A DNA stretch of 64,000 nt from an uncultured Alteromonadaceae bacterium (GTDB lineage Bacteria; Pseudomonadota; Gammaproteobacteria; Enterobacterales; Alteromonadaceae). Below are positions 1-9,640 of the stretch, in pieces; the stretch's first letter is position 1, and each line of letters begins with the position of its first letter. Both the position numbers and the translations under genes were made by a program. The notes under the pieces were generated by a model. The model saw nothing but the letters and a program-made list of their open reading frames with translations, searched no databases and had not been told where the DNA came from. The DNA is taken from the NCBI GenBank assembly GCA_947503265.1, contig CANNDC010000012.1:1-64000 (forward strand). Direction: 5' to 3'.

Positions 1-148
1 CAAAACAAACATAGTCAAGCATATACAGTCAATTTCAATCACGTAAACGCACGGTATTTTAGTAAACCATTGAAATACGGTGGTATTTTATAAAGCACAA
101 AAGATTAAAAATTAAGCGAGGAGGATCTGCAACGTAAAAAACGTAAAA

Positions 149-1186
149 TTAACTTATTAGCGCTTTACTTGACTCGCGAGTGATAATTTCAAAATCAAGT
201 ACTTTTCGAAATTCACTCGTGTTTACATCCGTTAAGTCCTCAAACTTACCCGAAGTCATCATCTCAATTGCCGCTTCCGCCATTTTGGTAATAGGTTGTC
301 TGATCGTTGATATATTTGGCCATACCGTAGTCGCTAAAATGGTGTCATCAAAACCAACGATGGCAAGATCGCTGGGAACGTTTAGGTTGAGCATGCGAGC
401 AGCAGAGATTGATCCCGCTGCCATGTCATCATTCCCCGCGAAGATCGCAGTAGGCTTTTGAGCATGCGCCAATATTTTTTGCGCTGCCGCAAGACCTGAC
501 TTATAAGTAAAATAGCCTTGCTCAACAAAATCAGGCGGGACACTAATTTGATTTGAGCGTAAGGCGTCTAAATAACCTTGATAACGCAAACGACTCGAGC
601 CGAGTTTAGGATCACCGATGATGTGCCCTATTTGTGAATGGCCAGATTTAATTAAGCTTTCTGTCATATCAAATGCAGCTTGGTAATCATCCATGCAAAC
701 GTATGGGGACAGTGTCAAATTCGAATTCGGTGATATACGCACAAAAGGAACACTTGACGCTATCAACGTATTCAAAATCGTTTCATTGTCAGATACGGGG
801 GGCAGTAAAATAATACCATCGACTTGTGTAACTTCTATGAGTTCTTTAACCGATTCGATCGTTCTGTTCATATCTGAGTCAACTTGATCAACGACCAAAT
901 GATAGCCTAAAGTTCGACAACGTTTTAAGGAACCGAGCAAAAATTCACTGACATATGATGCACTTGGGTTGTCATAAATTAACCCTAAGAAAAAAGATTT
1001 GCTACTCGCCAATCGACGAGCCGACACATTCGGGCGATAATTCAGTTCTTTTGCAGCTGCTAGTACTTTATCTCTAGTTTTATCACTAACTTTACCTACT
1101 CGGTTTAATACACGAGACACCGTCATCATGGATACACCCGATTTATCGGCAATATCTTGGATTCTGGCTCGTTTCATTTGTGGCAT
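149..1186 (-). CDS. LacI-family repressor, probable xylose operon regulator
   Basis: A 345-residue LacI/GalR-type regulator. The N-terminal helix-turn-helix (about residues 7-55, IQDIADKSGVSMMTVSRVLN) is followed by a periplasmic-binding-protein-like effector domain ending in the usual 'GFDD...TTVWPNISTIRQP' region. It is divergent from xylBA, and the shared 215-bp gap contains a 28-bp perfect palindrome of the LacI type at 1347-1374, so I infer that it represses xylBA (and perhaps itself) and is relieved by a xylose-related sugar. The ATG at 1186 has an AGGA ribosome-binding site 9 nt upstream. In several proteobacteria outside the enterics xylose genes are under LacI-type rather than AraC-type XylR control, which fits. 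The effector is inferred from context only. Confidence 0.88.
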   Translation of the reverse strand: MPQMKRARIQDIADKSGVSMMTVSRVLNRVGKVSDKTRDKVLAAAKELNYRPNVSARRLASSKSFFLGLIYDNPSASYVSEFLLGSLKRCRTLGYHLVVDQVDSDMNRTIESVKELIEVTQVDGIILLPPVSDNETILNTLIASSVPFVRISPNSNLTLSPYVCMDDYQAAFDMTESLIKSGHSQIGHIIGDPKLGSSRLRYQGYLDALRSNQISVPPDFVEQGYFTYKSGLAAAQKILAHAQKPTAIFAGNDDMAAGSISAARMLNLNVPSDLAIVGFDDTILATTVWPNISTIRQPITKMAEAAIEMMTSGKFEDLTDVNTSEFRKVLDFEIITRESSKALIS

Positions 1187-1346
1187 TGGTTAATTCCTAA
1201 AAACTCTGCATCCGTCGCATCTGCAATGGTTACGAGGTAGCATGATAAAAATCTAATTCAGCGCTATCTAGATAGATCCCAACCATAAAAAGTAAAGAAT
1301 ATAACTGTTTAAATAAACTGCTTTACCTTGAAGCAAAGTGTAAACA

Positions 1347-1374
1347 AGTATAGTGTTAGCGCTAACACTATACT
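1347..1374. promoter_or_regulatory. LacI-type operator palindrome upstream of xylB
   Basis: A perfect 28-bp inverted repeat centred between 1360 and 1361; its core is TGTTAGCGCTAACA, with the central CG dyad typical of LacI/GalR operators. It ends 27 nt before the xylB start codon and overlaps the likely promoter (TATACT at 1369-1374), so a bound repressor would block transcription. It is the only such site seen between the divergent regulator and xylB. Confidence 0.8.
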
Positions 1375-1401
1375 AACAGAAAATATTATTGTTGGATAAT
1401 T

Positions 1402-2859
1402 ATGTATTTAGGCATTGATTTAGGAACTTCTGGTGTAAAAGTTATTGTATTGGACGACAATGATACTTTAATCGCTCAGGCAACTAGCTCCCTTGAAGTG
1501 AGTCGCCCTAATCCCATGTGGTCAGAGCAAGATCCACAACACTGGTGGCAAGCGACCAACGATGCAATTAGTCAAATCAATAGCCAACATCCTGAACTTC
1601 TTCTATCAGTAAAAGCAATTGGTCTGTCTGGTCAAATGCACGGTGCGACTTTGCTCGACGATAGTAACCAGATAATTCGCCCCGCTATTCTTTGGAATGA
1701 TGGCCGCTGCGCTGCTGAATGTATCGAATTGGAAGCTGCTGTACCGCAACTTCGGAAGATCACTGGTAATATTGCAATGCCGGGTTTCACTGCCCCCAAA
1801 TTAGCCTGGCTGAAAAAAAATGAACCTGAAAACTTCGGGAAAATTTCAAAAGTATTATTACCTAAAGACTATTTACGTTTCTTAATGACAGGCGACTATG
1901 CGTCTGATATGTCTGATAGCGCGGGTACACTATGGTTAGACGTAGCTAAACGTAAGTGGTCAAAAGAAATGCTGTCTGCAACAAATTTAACTGAAGAACA
2001 CATGCCTTTGCTTTATGAAGGCTCAGAAATAACAGGCTATCTATCGAAAGAAGTCTCATCTGCTTGGCAAATGAAACAAGTAGCTGTCGTCGCCGGGGGT
2101 GGAGACAATGCTGCTGGTGCCACAGGGATTGGGGTGATCAAACCAAACCAGGCATTCTTGTCACTCGGCACATCTGGCGTTTACTTTGTCGCAAGCGAAA
2201 GTTATCTGCCTAATCCTGATAGCGCTGTACACACCTTTTGTCATTGTATCCCCAATACTTGGCATCAAATGTCTGTCATTTTAAGTGCAGCTAGTTGTCT
2301 TTCTTGGGTAACGAAACTAACAGACTTTGCTGATGAAGCGAGTCTTCTAAAAGAAGTAGAAAAACTGGATTTCAACTCACCCTGTGCGGTGACTTTTTTA
2401 CCCTATTTATCTGGTGAACGCACGCCGCACAATAACCCGAATGCCAAAGGAATATTTTTTGGTTTAACTCATGATTCTGATGCCGCAGTTCTTTGTAGAG
2501 CAGTGCTGGAGGGTGTCGCATTTGCGTTTGCCGATGGTCAGCAGGCATTACTAAGCGCTGGTACACAAATCGATGAGGTTTCAGTGATTGGAGGTGGTGC
2601 CAAGAGCACTCTTTGGGGGCGTATTTTAGCGAGTGTATTAAACAAACCACTTACCTATCGTCAAGGTGGAGAAGTGGGGCCTGCTTTTGGCGCGGCGCGT
2701 CTTGCTCGAATTGGAATAAACCAACTTACTGCACAGGAAGTTTGCAAGCCTGGAGAAATTATCCAGGTCATTGAGCCAGTTCCCGTGATGCAAGATTACT
2801 ATTCAGAACAACATCAAAAATTTCAACAATTGTATAAACAACTTGTTAACCACTTTTAA
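1402..2859 (+). CDS. xylB: Xylulokinase
   Basis: A 485-residue FGGY-family sugar kinase that phosphorylates D-xylulose to xylulose 5-phosphate. The N-terminal ATPase fold begins YLGIDLGTSGVKVIVLD (phosphate 1 loop); GLSGQMHGATLLD matches the xylulokinase substrate region, GGGDNAAGATGIG lies at the second domain, and ERTPHNNPNAKG followed by VIGGGAKS is the C-terminal FGGY/adenosine region. Length is normal for XylB. It is followed 33 nt later by xylA with its own AGGAGAG ribosome-binding site, so the two form an operon controlled from the palindrome upstream. Confidence 0.95.
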   Translation: MYLGIDLGTSGVKVIVLDDNDTLIAQATSSLEVSRPNPMWSEQDPQHWWQATNDAISQINSQHPELLLSVKAIGLSGQMHGATLLDDSNQIIRPAILWNDGRCAAECIELEAAVPQLRKITGNIAMPGFTAPKLAWLKKNEPENFGKISKVLLPKDYLRFLMTGDYASDMSDSAGTLWLDVAKRKWSKEMLSATNLTEEHMPLLYEGSEITGYLSKEVSSAWQMKQVAVVAGGGDNAAGATGIGVIKPNQAFLSLGTSGVYFVASESYLPNPDSAVHTFCHCIPNTWHQMSVILSAASCLSWVTKLTDFADEASLLKEVEKLDFNSPCAVTFLPYLSGERTPHNNPNAKGIFFGLTHDSDAAVLCRAVLEGVAFAFADGQQALLSAGTQIDEVSVIGGGAKSTLWGRILASVLNKPLTYRQGGEVGPAFGAARLARIGINQLTAQEVCKPGEIIQVIEPVPVMQDYYSEQHQKFQQLYKQLVNHF

Positions 2860-2892
2860 CCAAAAAAGATTAAGCGACTTCAGGAGAGAGCT

Positions 2893-4212
2893 ATGAGCGA
2901 ACCATTTTTTCAAAACGTAGAGAAGATTAAGTACGAAGGCGAAGATTCTACTAACCCAATGGCTTTTCGTCACTATGACGAGAACCGTGTAGTGCTTGGC
3001 AAAACAATGAAAGAACATTTACGTTTTGCCGCTTGTTATTGGCATAACTTTTGTTGGCCGGGTTCGGATATCTTCGGTGCAGGTACGTTTGACCGTCCAT
3101 GGATATCCCCCTTTGGTGATCAAATGGAACATGCTGTTGAAAAAGCTAAAGTAGCCTTTGAGTTTTTCGAAAAACTGAATGTGCCCTATTTCTGTTTCCA
3201 CGACACAGATATTGCTCCAGAAGGTGAGTCGCTGCAACAAAGTCATGACAACGTCAGAAAAATTGTTGATATTTTTGGTCAAGAAATGGAGCGAACTGGT
3301 ACCAAATTGCTTTGGGGCACAGCGAATCTCTTCTCTAATCCGCGTTTTTGCGCCGGTGGTTCAACTAATCCTGATCCTCAGGTGTTTGCCTATGCAGCAG
3401 CGCAAGTTAAGCATGTTCTTGAAGCCACTCATAAACTAGGTGGTGAAAACTATGTGCTTTGGGGCGGGCGTGAAGGCTACGACACCTTGCTTAATACTGA
3501 TCTTAAGCGTGAAGGAGAGCAATATGCTCGCTTCCTTAAAATGGTCATTGAACACAAATATAAAATAGGCTTTAAGGGCGCAATTCTAATAGAACCTAAA
3601 CCTCAAGAGCCCACTAAACATCAATATGACTACGATACTGCGACGGTAGCTGGTTTTCTGCACAAGCACGGGCTAGAAAAAGAAGTACAAGTAAATATTG
3701 AAGCAAACCATGCAACTTTGGCTGGTCATAGTTTCCATCATGAAGTAGCGGTTGCTTGCGCAGAAGGAATTATGGGAAGTATCGATGCCAACCGAGGCGA
3801 CCCGCAAAATGGATGGGATACCGATCAATTTCCAAATGACGTTGCCGAATGCACATTAGTCGTATACGAAATATTAAAAGCTGGCGGTTTAACATCAGGT
3901 GGCTTCAATTTCGACACGAAGATTCGTCGCCAATCTACTGAAAGAGACGACTTATTTCATGGCCATATTGGTGGTATGGATGTCATGGCTAAAGCTTTAC
4001 TTAATGCAGCTAAGCTCATTGAAGATGCGCCACTTTCTGACTTTGTAGATAATCGCTACGCGGGTTGGAATAAAGAGTTAGGTAAGCGAATTCTTGCCGG
4101 TCAAGAAAGCCTAGATAGTCTGTCTGCCTATGTGCATAGCAATAATGTGAATCCGTCTGCGGTTTCTGGCAGACAAGAACTACTTGAAAACATTGTCAAT
4201 CGTTACGTTTAG
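2893..4212 (+). CDS. xylA: Xylose isomerase
   Basis: A 439-residue cytoplasmic xylose isomerase (class II length, about 440 residues) converting D-xylose to D-xylulose for XylB. Visible family signatures are [12 protein letters not shown] (catalytic His and metal region), [18 protein letters not shown] (metal-binding Glu/His) and [18 protein letters not shown]. The RBS AGGAGAG lies 7 nt before the ATG. The stop codon lies inside a near-perfect inverted repeat (4203-4229), and a second 12-bp stem follows at 4245-4274; the operon most likely ends here. Confidence 0.96.
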   Translation: MSEPFFQNVEKIKYEGEDSTNPMAFRHYDENRVVLGKTMKEHLRFAACYWHNFCWPGSDIFGAGTFDRPWISPFGDQMEHAVEKAKVAFEFFEKLNVPYFCFHDTDIAPEGESLQQSHDNVRKIVDIFGQEMERTGTKLLWGTANLFSNPRFCAGGSTNPDPQVFAYAAAQVKHVLEATHKLGGENYVLWGGREGYDTLLNTDLKREGEQYARFLKMVIEHKYKIGFKGAILIEPKPQEPTKHQYDYDTATVAGFLHKHGLEKEVQVNIEANHATLAGHSFHHEVAVACAEGIMGSIDANRGDPQNGWDTDQFPNDVAECTLVVYEILKAGGLTSGGFNFDTKIRRQSTERDDLFHGHIGGMDVMAKALLNAAKLIEDAPLSDFVDNRYAGWNKELGKRILAGQESLDSLSAYVHSNNVNPSAVSGRQELLENIVNRYV

Positions 4213-4229
4213 GTCAGACCTAAACGTAA
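4203..4229. repeat. 27-bp inverted repeat spanning the xylA stop codon
   Basis: Arms of 13 nt (4203-4215 and 4217-4229) are perfectly complementary around a single A at 4216. The xylA stop TAG (4210-4212) lies in the left arm. With a one-base spacer it is better viewed as a palindrome, a possible protein-binding site, than as a hairpin terminator; no T-run follows. Confidence 0.6.
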
Positions 4230-4244
4230 TAGCAATCGTTAAAT

Positions 4245-4274
4245 CTTCACCACTGTCGCTACAGACAGTGGTGA
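4245..4274 (+). terminator. Strong stem-loop downstream of xylA
   Basis: A perfect 12-bp stem (TTCACCACTGTC / GACAGTGGTGAA) with a 6-nt loop GCTACA. No U-tract follows on either strand, so it may act as a 3' mRNA-stabilising structure or a factor-dependent stop rather than a classic intrinsic terminator. The rest of the 379-nt gap to the next gene (4213-4591) holds an unassigned TATAAT at 4460-4465 and a strong Shine-Dalgarno at 4565-4573. Confidence 0.55.
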
Positions 4275-4591
4275 AAATGACTCAATATTTCCCCGCCCAT
4301 TTTCTCGAATACACTGATAGACCTGTTCTTCTGCAATAGTTTAACCTCATTTAGCAAGGACACTTGCACGCCTAAAATACTAAAGCGAAAATTTTTCAGG
4401 TATAACATTTTAGGTACGCGGACTTGTTGTTATACGATGGTTTCTAAAAAATATTGTTGTATAATCAAACCTTTGTATAAATTCAAAGTCTTGTTTTCTT
4501 GTCTCAATGTACATTATATATTGGGTACTTTTACGACGAATAAACGAAATATCGTTATTTTTATAGGAAGGAGTTAGTTATCTATTCGGAA

Positions 4592-5503
4592 TTGTTGAGG
4601 GATTCCTCGCATAATGACCGCCAAGCGACTGTGCTGATCGTGGAAGATGAAACCATTAGTGCGGTGATCGCAATGAGTGCCCTTTCTGACAGTTTTGTTA
4701 CTCATCACGTCACTGATGGTCAAGCGGCTATTGATTTTTGTGCGGAATCGCTTCCCGATATCATATTGATGGATATTAATATGAAACCAATCAACGGGCT
4801 TGATGCATGCAGGGTATTGAAAAATGATACCACCACTAGCCATATCCCGATAATATTCATGACCGCTGACGTTAACCCTACAACAGAAGATCAGTGCTGG
4901 GATGCGGGTGCCAACGATTTCATAAACAAGCCCTACTCTATTAAAACCTTGCGCAACAGAGTCAATTCGCATCTTTCTGTTAAATTGCTCACAGATAAAC
5001 TTAAGGAGTTGGTAACCATTGACGGCATGACCAATATCCTGAATCGGCGTTATTTGGACTATTATCTGGATGAGCAAATGCGGCTAGCCAGTCGCAATAA
5101 AGCCAGTTTAGGTTTTTTACTCATTGATATTGATTACTTTAAGAATTTTAATGATACATTCGGTCACCTTAGAGGAGATGAAGTACTAAAAATTGTGGCT
5201 AAATCTCTACAATCATCCTTGAGCAGACCTTCTGATGCAGTGGCTAGATTTGGCGGTGAGGAATTCGCAATCGTTCTTCCAGATACGCAACATGACGGCT
5301 TAGTTCACGTGGCAAAACGTATCCTCAATAACATTGAAGAATTAGCAATCCTTCACCCAGCATCTCCTTTTGAAAAACTCACCGTTAGCATCGGTGGTTC
5401 TATGTTTGAAGATAAGCAGCTCGATCAATTGCAGTTAATTGAGAAAGCAGACAACAATTTGTACAAAGCCAAAGCAAATGGTAGGAATCAGATAAAAACT
5501 TAA
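4592..5503 (+). CDS. Response regulator with GGDEF diguanylate cyclase domain
   Basis: 303 residues. A receiver domain (about residues 16-130; acidic pocket VEDE, phospho-acceptor Asp in LMDINM, Thr in IFMTAD, Lys in INKPYS) is joined to a GGDEF domain whose active site reads GGEEF (ARFGGEEFAIVLPD), so it should make c-di-GMP when phosphorylated. This is the PleD/WspR-like architecture with one receiver. The start is uncertain: a TTG at 4592 opens the frame, but the very good AAGGAG ribosome-binding site (4568-4573) is 18 nt away and sits better for an ATC codon at 4580 in the same frame. No histidine kinase is adjacent. A TPR protein with a receiver-like domain follows 104 nt downstream. Confidence 0.9.
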   Translation: MLRDSSHNDRQATVLIVEDETISAVIAMSALSDSFVTHHVTDGQAAIDFCAESLPDIILMDINMKPINGLDACRVLKNDTTTSHIPIIFMTADVNPTTEDQCWDAGANDFINKPYSIKTLRNRVNSHLSVKLLTDKLKELVTIDGMTNILNRRYLDYYLDEQMRLASRNKASLGFLLIDIDYFKNFNDTFGHLRGDEVLKIVAKSLQSSLSRPSDAVARFGGEEFAIVLPDTQHDGLVHVAKRILNNIEELAILHPASPFEKLTVSIGGSMFEDKQLDQLQLIEKADNNLYKAKANGRNQIKT

Positions 5504-5607
5504 ATCAAGGTTTGCAAATCTTTTGTATAGAATTATTCTCGAAATTCCCTTATCAAATTGCCAACAAGTACGATAACCTATTTACACGTGCGTAAATCAG
5601 TCTGTCT

Positions 5608-7230
5608 ATGAATCCAAAATTAGCGAAAGATACGAAAGTTCTCATTGTCGATGACCAAGTTTTGGCCAAAGGATACATGAAGTATTCATTGGAAGAACTG
5701 GGTTTCAATGACATTACGTATGTAGACAAAGCACAACACGCACTGACCAAAATTCGTCATGAGCAATTTCACCTAATTATTTGTTCTTACAACCTCAAAA
5801 AGGATCAGGATGGTTACTATTTGTATGACCAGTTGAAACACAATGGCGAATTACAGCCCAGTTGTGCGTTTATTTTCATAAGTGCAGATACTACATCTGA
5901 TTTAGTCCACAGTATTGTTGAGCTACAACCAGACGACTTTTTAGCCAAGCCATTCACCGTAAACGATTTAGACAAAAGACTGACCAAAGTATTAACTCGC
6001 AAGCAAGCCCTGAAAAGAGTCTATGGTTTCATGGGACGAGGTCAACTTACCAAGGCGCTAGCGGAAGTCGAATTATTTTTAACTAAACCTAAAAATTCAG
6101 AGTTTTTCCCACTGGCATTGAAAACTAAAGGAGAATTGTTGCTCGCCTGTGGTCATTACGAACAAGCAAAAGAGTTCTATTTAGCTATCATTAATGTGCA
6201 ACCCTTTACATGGGCGCAATTGGGTTTGGTAAATGCTTTTATTCATTTGAATGAAGACGAAGAAGCAGAAAAACTGGTTTTACGTTTGGCGTTTAAGAAA
6301 GACTCACAACTCGCGGCTTACGATTTGTTGTCAGCATTGCAAATTAAGCAAAAAGACTTCGATGCCGCACTGGAGTGCGTGGTTGTCGCAACGGAAATAT
6401 CCCCGCGAAATATCAGACGCCATAAAACAGCATTAGATTTATCGAGAATTACCCACGACTACGAAACACAATTTGAAGCCGCTAAGAAAATCGTAAGATT
6501 TGCTAAAGACTCCATTCATGATAAACCGGAAAATTATTTGAATGTAGCTCGTGCGGGCATTGATTTTGCGATGACGTCTGATGAATCTGAAACTTATAAG
6601 CTGCTTAAGCAAGCAAACGAATATGTAAAACAGTTTAAATCTGCTTTTCCTAAAGCAGAATTACATGACCAAATTAAAGTGATCGATGCACGCCTATTGT
6701 ACTTGCAAGATGAAAAAGAAAACGCCAAAGCCTTACTTGATCAAATTGAGAATGATAATTGGGATGCAGACAACATGGATGCGCTATTGGACAAAGCCAA
6801 AGCGTTTCATGAATTAGGCTTCTATGAAAAATCCAGTGCCGTTCTAGATTTGATTGAGAAACGGTGTAAAAAGGACGAGCAACAAGGCAGTTTATTTCTT
6901 CACTATGTGCAACAAGAACGTGAGGAAAGATCTACCATTAAGCAGACTCCCAAAGAACTCAACAACTCAGCGGTAGATTACTACAAAAAAGGCGAATTGG
7001 ATGAGGCACTGCATGTGTTTAGACAAGCATTTGTGGTCATGCCGAAAAACGTTTCCATTGCATTGAATTTGCTTCAAGCAATTGCAATGAATAGCAATGC
7101 TGACAAATCTGAAAGTGCCAATGCCAAATTAGTAGACAGCTGCATTAGAGTAATTGAAAACGGTGCGTTAAACGACGAGCAGCTTGAAAGGTATCATAAG
7201 GTGCGAGAAATGATTCAGGAAACCGTGTAG
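5608..7230 (+). CDS. TPR protein with degenerate (pseudo-)receiver domain
   Basis: 540 residues: an N-terminal receiver-like domain (about residues 8-125, starting VLIVDDQ) and a long region of tetratricopeptide-like helical repeats (about 140-535). The acidic pair DD and the conserved Lys (FLAKPF) are present, but the phospho-acceptor position reads IICSYNL: Ser replaces the Asp usual in the 'ICDYNL' relatives. It therefore probably cannot be phosphorylated in the normal way and may be a scaffold. It follows the REC-GGDEF gene by 104 nt in the same direction, so the two may act together. The TPR part suggests protein-protein contacts; partner unknown. Confidence 0.8.
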   Translation: MNPKLAKDTKVLIVDDQVLAKGYMKYSLEELGFNDITYVDKAQHALTKIRHEQFHLIICSYNLKKDQDGYYLYDQLKHNGELQPSCAFIFISADTTSDLVHSIVELQPDDFLAKPFTVNDLDKRLTKVLTRKQALKRVYGFMGRGQLTKALAEVELFLTKPKNSEFFPLALKTKGELLLACGHYEQAKEFYLAIINVQPFTWAQLGLVNAFIHLNEDEEAEKLVLRLAFKKDSQLAAYDLLSALQIKQKDFDAALECVVVATEISPRNIRRHKTALDLSRITHDYETQFEAAKKIVRFAKDSIHDKPENYLNVARAGIDFAMTSDESETYKLLKQANEYVKQFKSAFPKAELHDQIKVIDARLLYLQDEKENAKALLDQIENDNWDADNMDALLDKAKAFHELGFYEKSSAVLDLIEKRCKKDEQQGSLFLHYVQQEREERSTIKQTPKELNNSAVDYYKKGELDEALHVFRQAFVVMPKNVSIALNLLQAIAMNSNADKSESANAKLVDSCIRVIENGALNDEQLERYHKVREMIQETV

Positions 7231-7283
7231 TTCTTATCTTGTCCTGTTAAACTTTTAGCATTCAATATTCCATATAAGTCACT

Positions 7284-9068
7284 ATGCGTTCCAGACGAAT
7301 CCCTGTCGACCCAGACACACCGATTAATTGGGGTATATTTAAACAACTTTGGCCCTTCTTGCTTGAATTCAAACAACGTGTTTTTCTAGCATTTCTTTGC
7401 CTGGTTGCAGCAAAAGTAGCGAGTGTCGGGCTGCCCTTCGTGCTGAAGCATACCGTAGATCAACTTAACCTCACCTCAGACGCTGAAAAACTCATTGCAG
7501 TCCCTATCGCGCTTATTATCGCATATGGCTCTTTAAGATTAATCAATGTGATAATGGGAGAAGTTAGAGATACGCTGTTTGGCCGAGTCACCGAGCGCGC
7601 AATGAGAAGAGTTGGCCTCAAAGTCTTTGAACATTTACACAGACTCGATCTTGATTTTCATTTAAATAGACAGACAGGCGGGCTTTCTCGAGATATCGAG
7701 CGTGGTACCAGTGGAATTAGCTTTTTAATGCGTTTTATGGTGTTCAATATTGGCCCTACTCTGATTGAAATTACTATGGTTGTCGGTTTGTTGTTCTATA
7801 ACTATGGATTCAGCTTCGCCGCCATCATTTTGTTCTCGGTTATCACTTATGTGACTTTCTCAATGAAGGCCACAGATTGGCGAACCAAATATGTACGTGA
7901 GGTCAATCTTGCTGATTCAAATACCAATTCCAGAGCAATAGATAGTTTGCTCAACTATGAAACGGTTAAATACTTTAATAATGAATCTTATGAAGCCAAT
8001 CGCTATGATAAAGATCTCGCAGGTTGGGAAAGCGCCCGACGAAAGAATAGATTGTCTTTATTCGCATTAAATGGTGGCCAAGCCTTCATCATTGCCTCTG
8101 CTATGACCGCCATGATGGCAATGGCGGCCTATGGTGTGGCGGAAGGGAGAATGACCATCGGTGATTTTGTGCTGATTAACGCTTTTACAATGCAAATTTT
8201 TATGCCGCTAAACTTTCTTGGATTTGTTTATCGTGAAATTCGTGGTTCCTTGGCAAACATAGAAAACCTATTTAATTTGCTAGCTAAGAAACCAACTGTT
8301 TCTGATAGTACGGATGCTAAAAGTTTGGTGGTCAGCGAAGGCAAAATTGAATTCAAACAAGTTCAATTTAGTTATCGTTCCGACAGGCCCATTCTTAATG
8401 ATGTGAGCTTTACCATAGCGCCAGGAGAGAAAGTCGCTGTTGTAGGTGAAAGTGGTGCGGGTAAATCAACCTTAGTAAAATTACTGTTTCGGTTTTATGA
8501 CGTCACTGACGGCACAATAGAAATCGACGGTCAAAGTTTAACTAATACATCTCAGCAATCATTACGCAAATCTATCGGAATTGTGCCACAAGATACCGTT
8601 CTATTTAACGACACGATTTTAGAAAATGTCCGTTATGGCAGACCAGAAGCGAGTGAGAAGGATGTTCAACAAGCGATTGACCTAGCACACCTGCGTCGAT
8701 TTGTTGACTCATTGCCAGATGGTGCAAACACTCAGGTAGGCGAGAGAGGTTTGAAGTTATCCGGTGGTGAAAAACAGCGTGTTGCTATTGCTCGAACCAT
8801 ACTTAAGCGACCACCCATCTTAGTGTTTGATGAAGCAACCTCTTCACTGGATAGCCAATCAGAAAAAGCCATTCTTGATGCAATAAAAGAAGTGTCGCAA
8901 GGCCATACAAGCTTAGTTATCGCGCACAGATTGTCGACCATAGTCGATGCCGATAAAATCGTTGTAATGGATAGAGGGCGGATTGTCGAACAAGGAGATC
9001 ACGATACCTTATTAGCGCAAGATGGGGCCTACACTAAACTTTGGAACACACAACAAAACACACTATGA
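7284..9068 (+). CDS. Atm1-type ABC exporter (fused permease and ATPase)
   Basis: 594-residue half-transporter: six membrane segments in the first ~320 residues, then one ATPase domain with Walker A GESGAGKST, signature LSGGEKQRVAIA, Walker B ILVFDEATSS and the H-loop IAHRLST. The N-terminal 'NWGIFKQLWPFL...SVGLPFVLKHTVDQL' pattern is that of the Atm1/HMT1 (ABCB7-like) subfamily, whose bacterial members export glutathione- or metal-linked compounds. It is presumably a homodimer in the inner membrane. The downstream DUF3820 gene overlaps it by 4 nt (ATGA), so they are translationally coupled. Confidence 0.9.
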   Translation: MRSRRIPVDPDTPINWGIFKQLWPFLLEFKQRVFLAFLCLVAAKVASVGLPFVLKHTVDQLNLTSDAEKLIAVPIALIIAYGSLRLINVIMGEVRDTLFGRVTERAMRRVGLKVFEHLHRLDLDFHLNRQTGGLSRDIERGTSGISFLMRFMVFNIGPTLIEITMVVGLLFYNYGFSFAAIILFSVITYVTFSMKATDWRTKYVREVNLADSNTNSRAIDSLLNYETVKYFNNESYEANRYDKDLAGWESARRKNRLSLFALNGGQAFIIASAMTAMMAMAAYGVAEGRMTIGDFVLINAFTMQIFMPLNFLGFVYREIRGSLANIENLFNLLAKKPTVSDSTDAKSLVVSEGKIEFKQVQFSYRSDRPILNDVSFTIAPGEKVAVVGESGAGKSTLVKLLFRFYDVTDGTIEIDGQSLTNTSQQSLRKSIGIVPQDTVLFNDTILENVRYGRPEASEKDVQQAIDLAHLRRFVDSLPDGANTQVGERGLKLSGGEKQRVAIARTILKRPPILVFDEATSSLDSQSEKAILDAIKEVSQGHTSLVIAHRLSTIVDADKIVVMDRGRIVEQGDHDTLLAQDGAYTKLWNTQQNTL

Positions 9069-9283
9069 ATCTAGATCCTAACATCCTTAAAGAAACAATA
9101 AATCAACAAATGCCTTTTGGTAAATATGCTGGAAGAAAGCTTCTACATCTCCCCGAACCCTATTTAGTTTGGTTTCATCAGCAAGGATTTCCAAGGGGTA
9201 AACTTGGTGAACAATTAGCGTTAATGCACGAAATTAAGGTCAATGGTTTAGAAAAAATGCTTGAACCTTTGTTAGAAAAATAA
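9065..9283 (+). CDS. DUF3820 small protein
   Basis: 72 residues starting at the ATG that overlaps the ABC exporter stop (ATGA). The pattern MPFGKYAGRKLLHLPEPYLVWF is characteristic of DUF3820 (PF12843, annotated as a putative quorum-sensing-regulated virulence factor family; function not established). A longer reading from a TTG at 9041 is possible but would run inside the exporter gene. Cytoplasmic, no membrane segment. Confidence 0.8.
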   Translation: MNLDPNILKETINQQMPFGKYAGRKLLHLPEPYLVWFHQQGFPRGKLGEQLALMHEIKVNGLEKMLEPLLEK

Positions 9284-9307
9284 CGAACACATATTTTAGG
9301 TAATCAG

Positions 9308-9640
9308 TTGAACAAATTAGATAAAGACACATTAATTGACCACCAAATATTGTTGGTACATAGAGAAATTGCGCACAAACTCATTGAACAACCCGATTTA
9401 ATCGAGCAGGTTGAGGAAAAGCTAGAACAGCGTTTCGCACAAGGGTTAGTATACTATGGTGTGTATATTAGTTGGCAGGGTATCATCGAGCTAAAAGAGG
9501 ATGTACATCATCTAGCTCAGCAGCTTTGCGAGAATACCAAAGAGATGAATAAATTGCGCAGAAATTCTCCTTTTGTAGGGCTATTAAGCGACAGCGAACT
9601 GGAAAAACTCTACGCTAGTCAAGAACCAATTGAAAACTAG
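9308..9640 (+). CDS. Conserved hypothetical protein (110 aa)
   Basis: Starts at a TTG (MNKLDKDTLIDHQ...) 25 nt after the DUF3820 gene; AGG at 9299-9301 could serve as ribosome-binding site. Charged, mainly alpha-helical, no signal peptide or membrane segment, central VYYGVYISWQGIIEL. I do not recognise the family. Probably the last gene of the run that begins with the ABC exporter; two stems lie at its 3' end (9622-9651 and 9652-9675). Confidence 0.6.
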   Translation: MNKLDKDTLIDHQILLVHREIAHKLIEQPDLIEQVEEKLEQRFAQGLVYYGVYISWQGIIELKEDVHHLAQQLCENTKEMNKLRRNSPFVGLLSDSELEKLYASQEPIEN

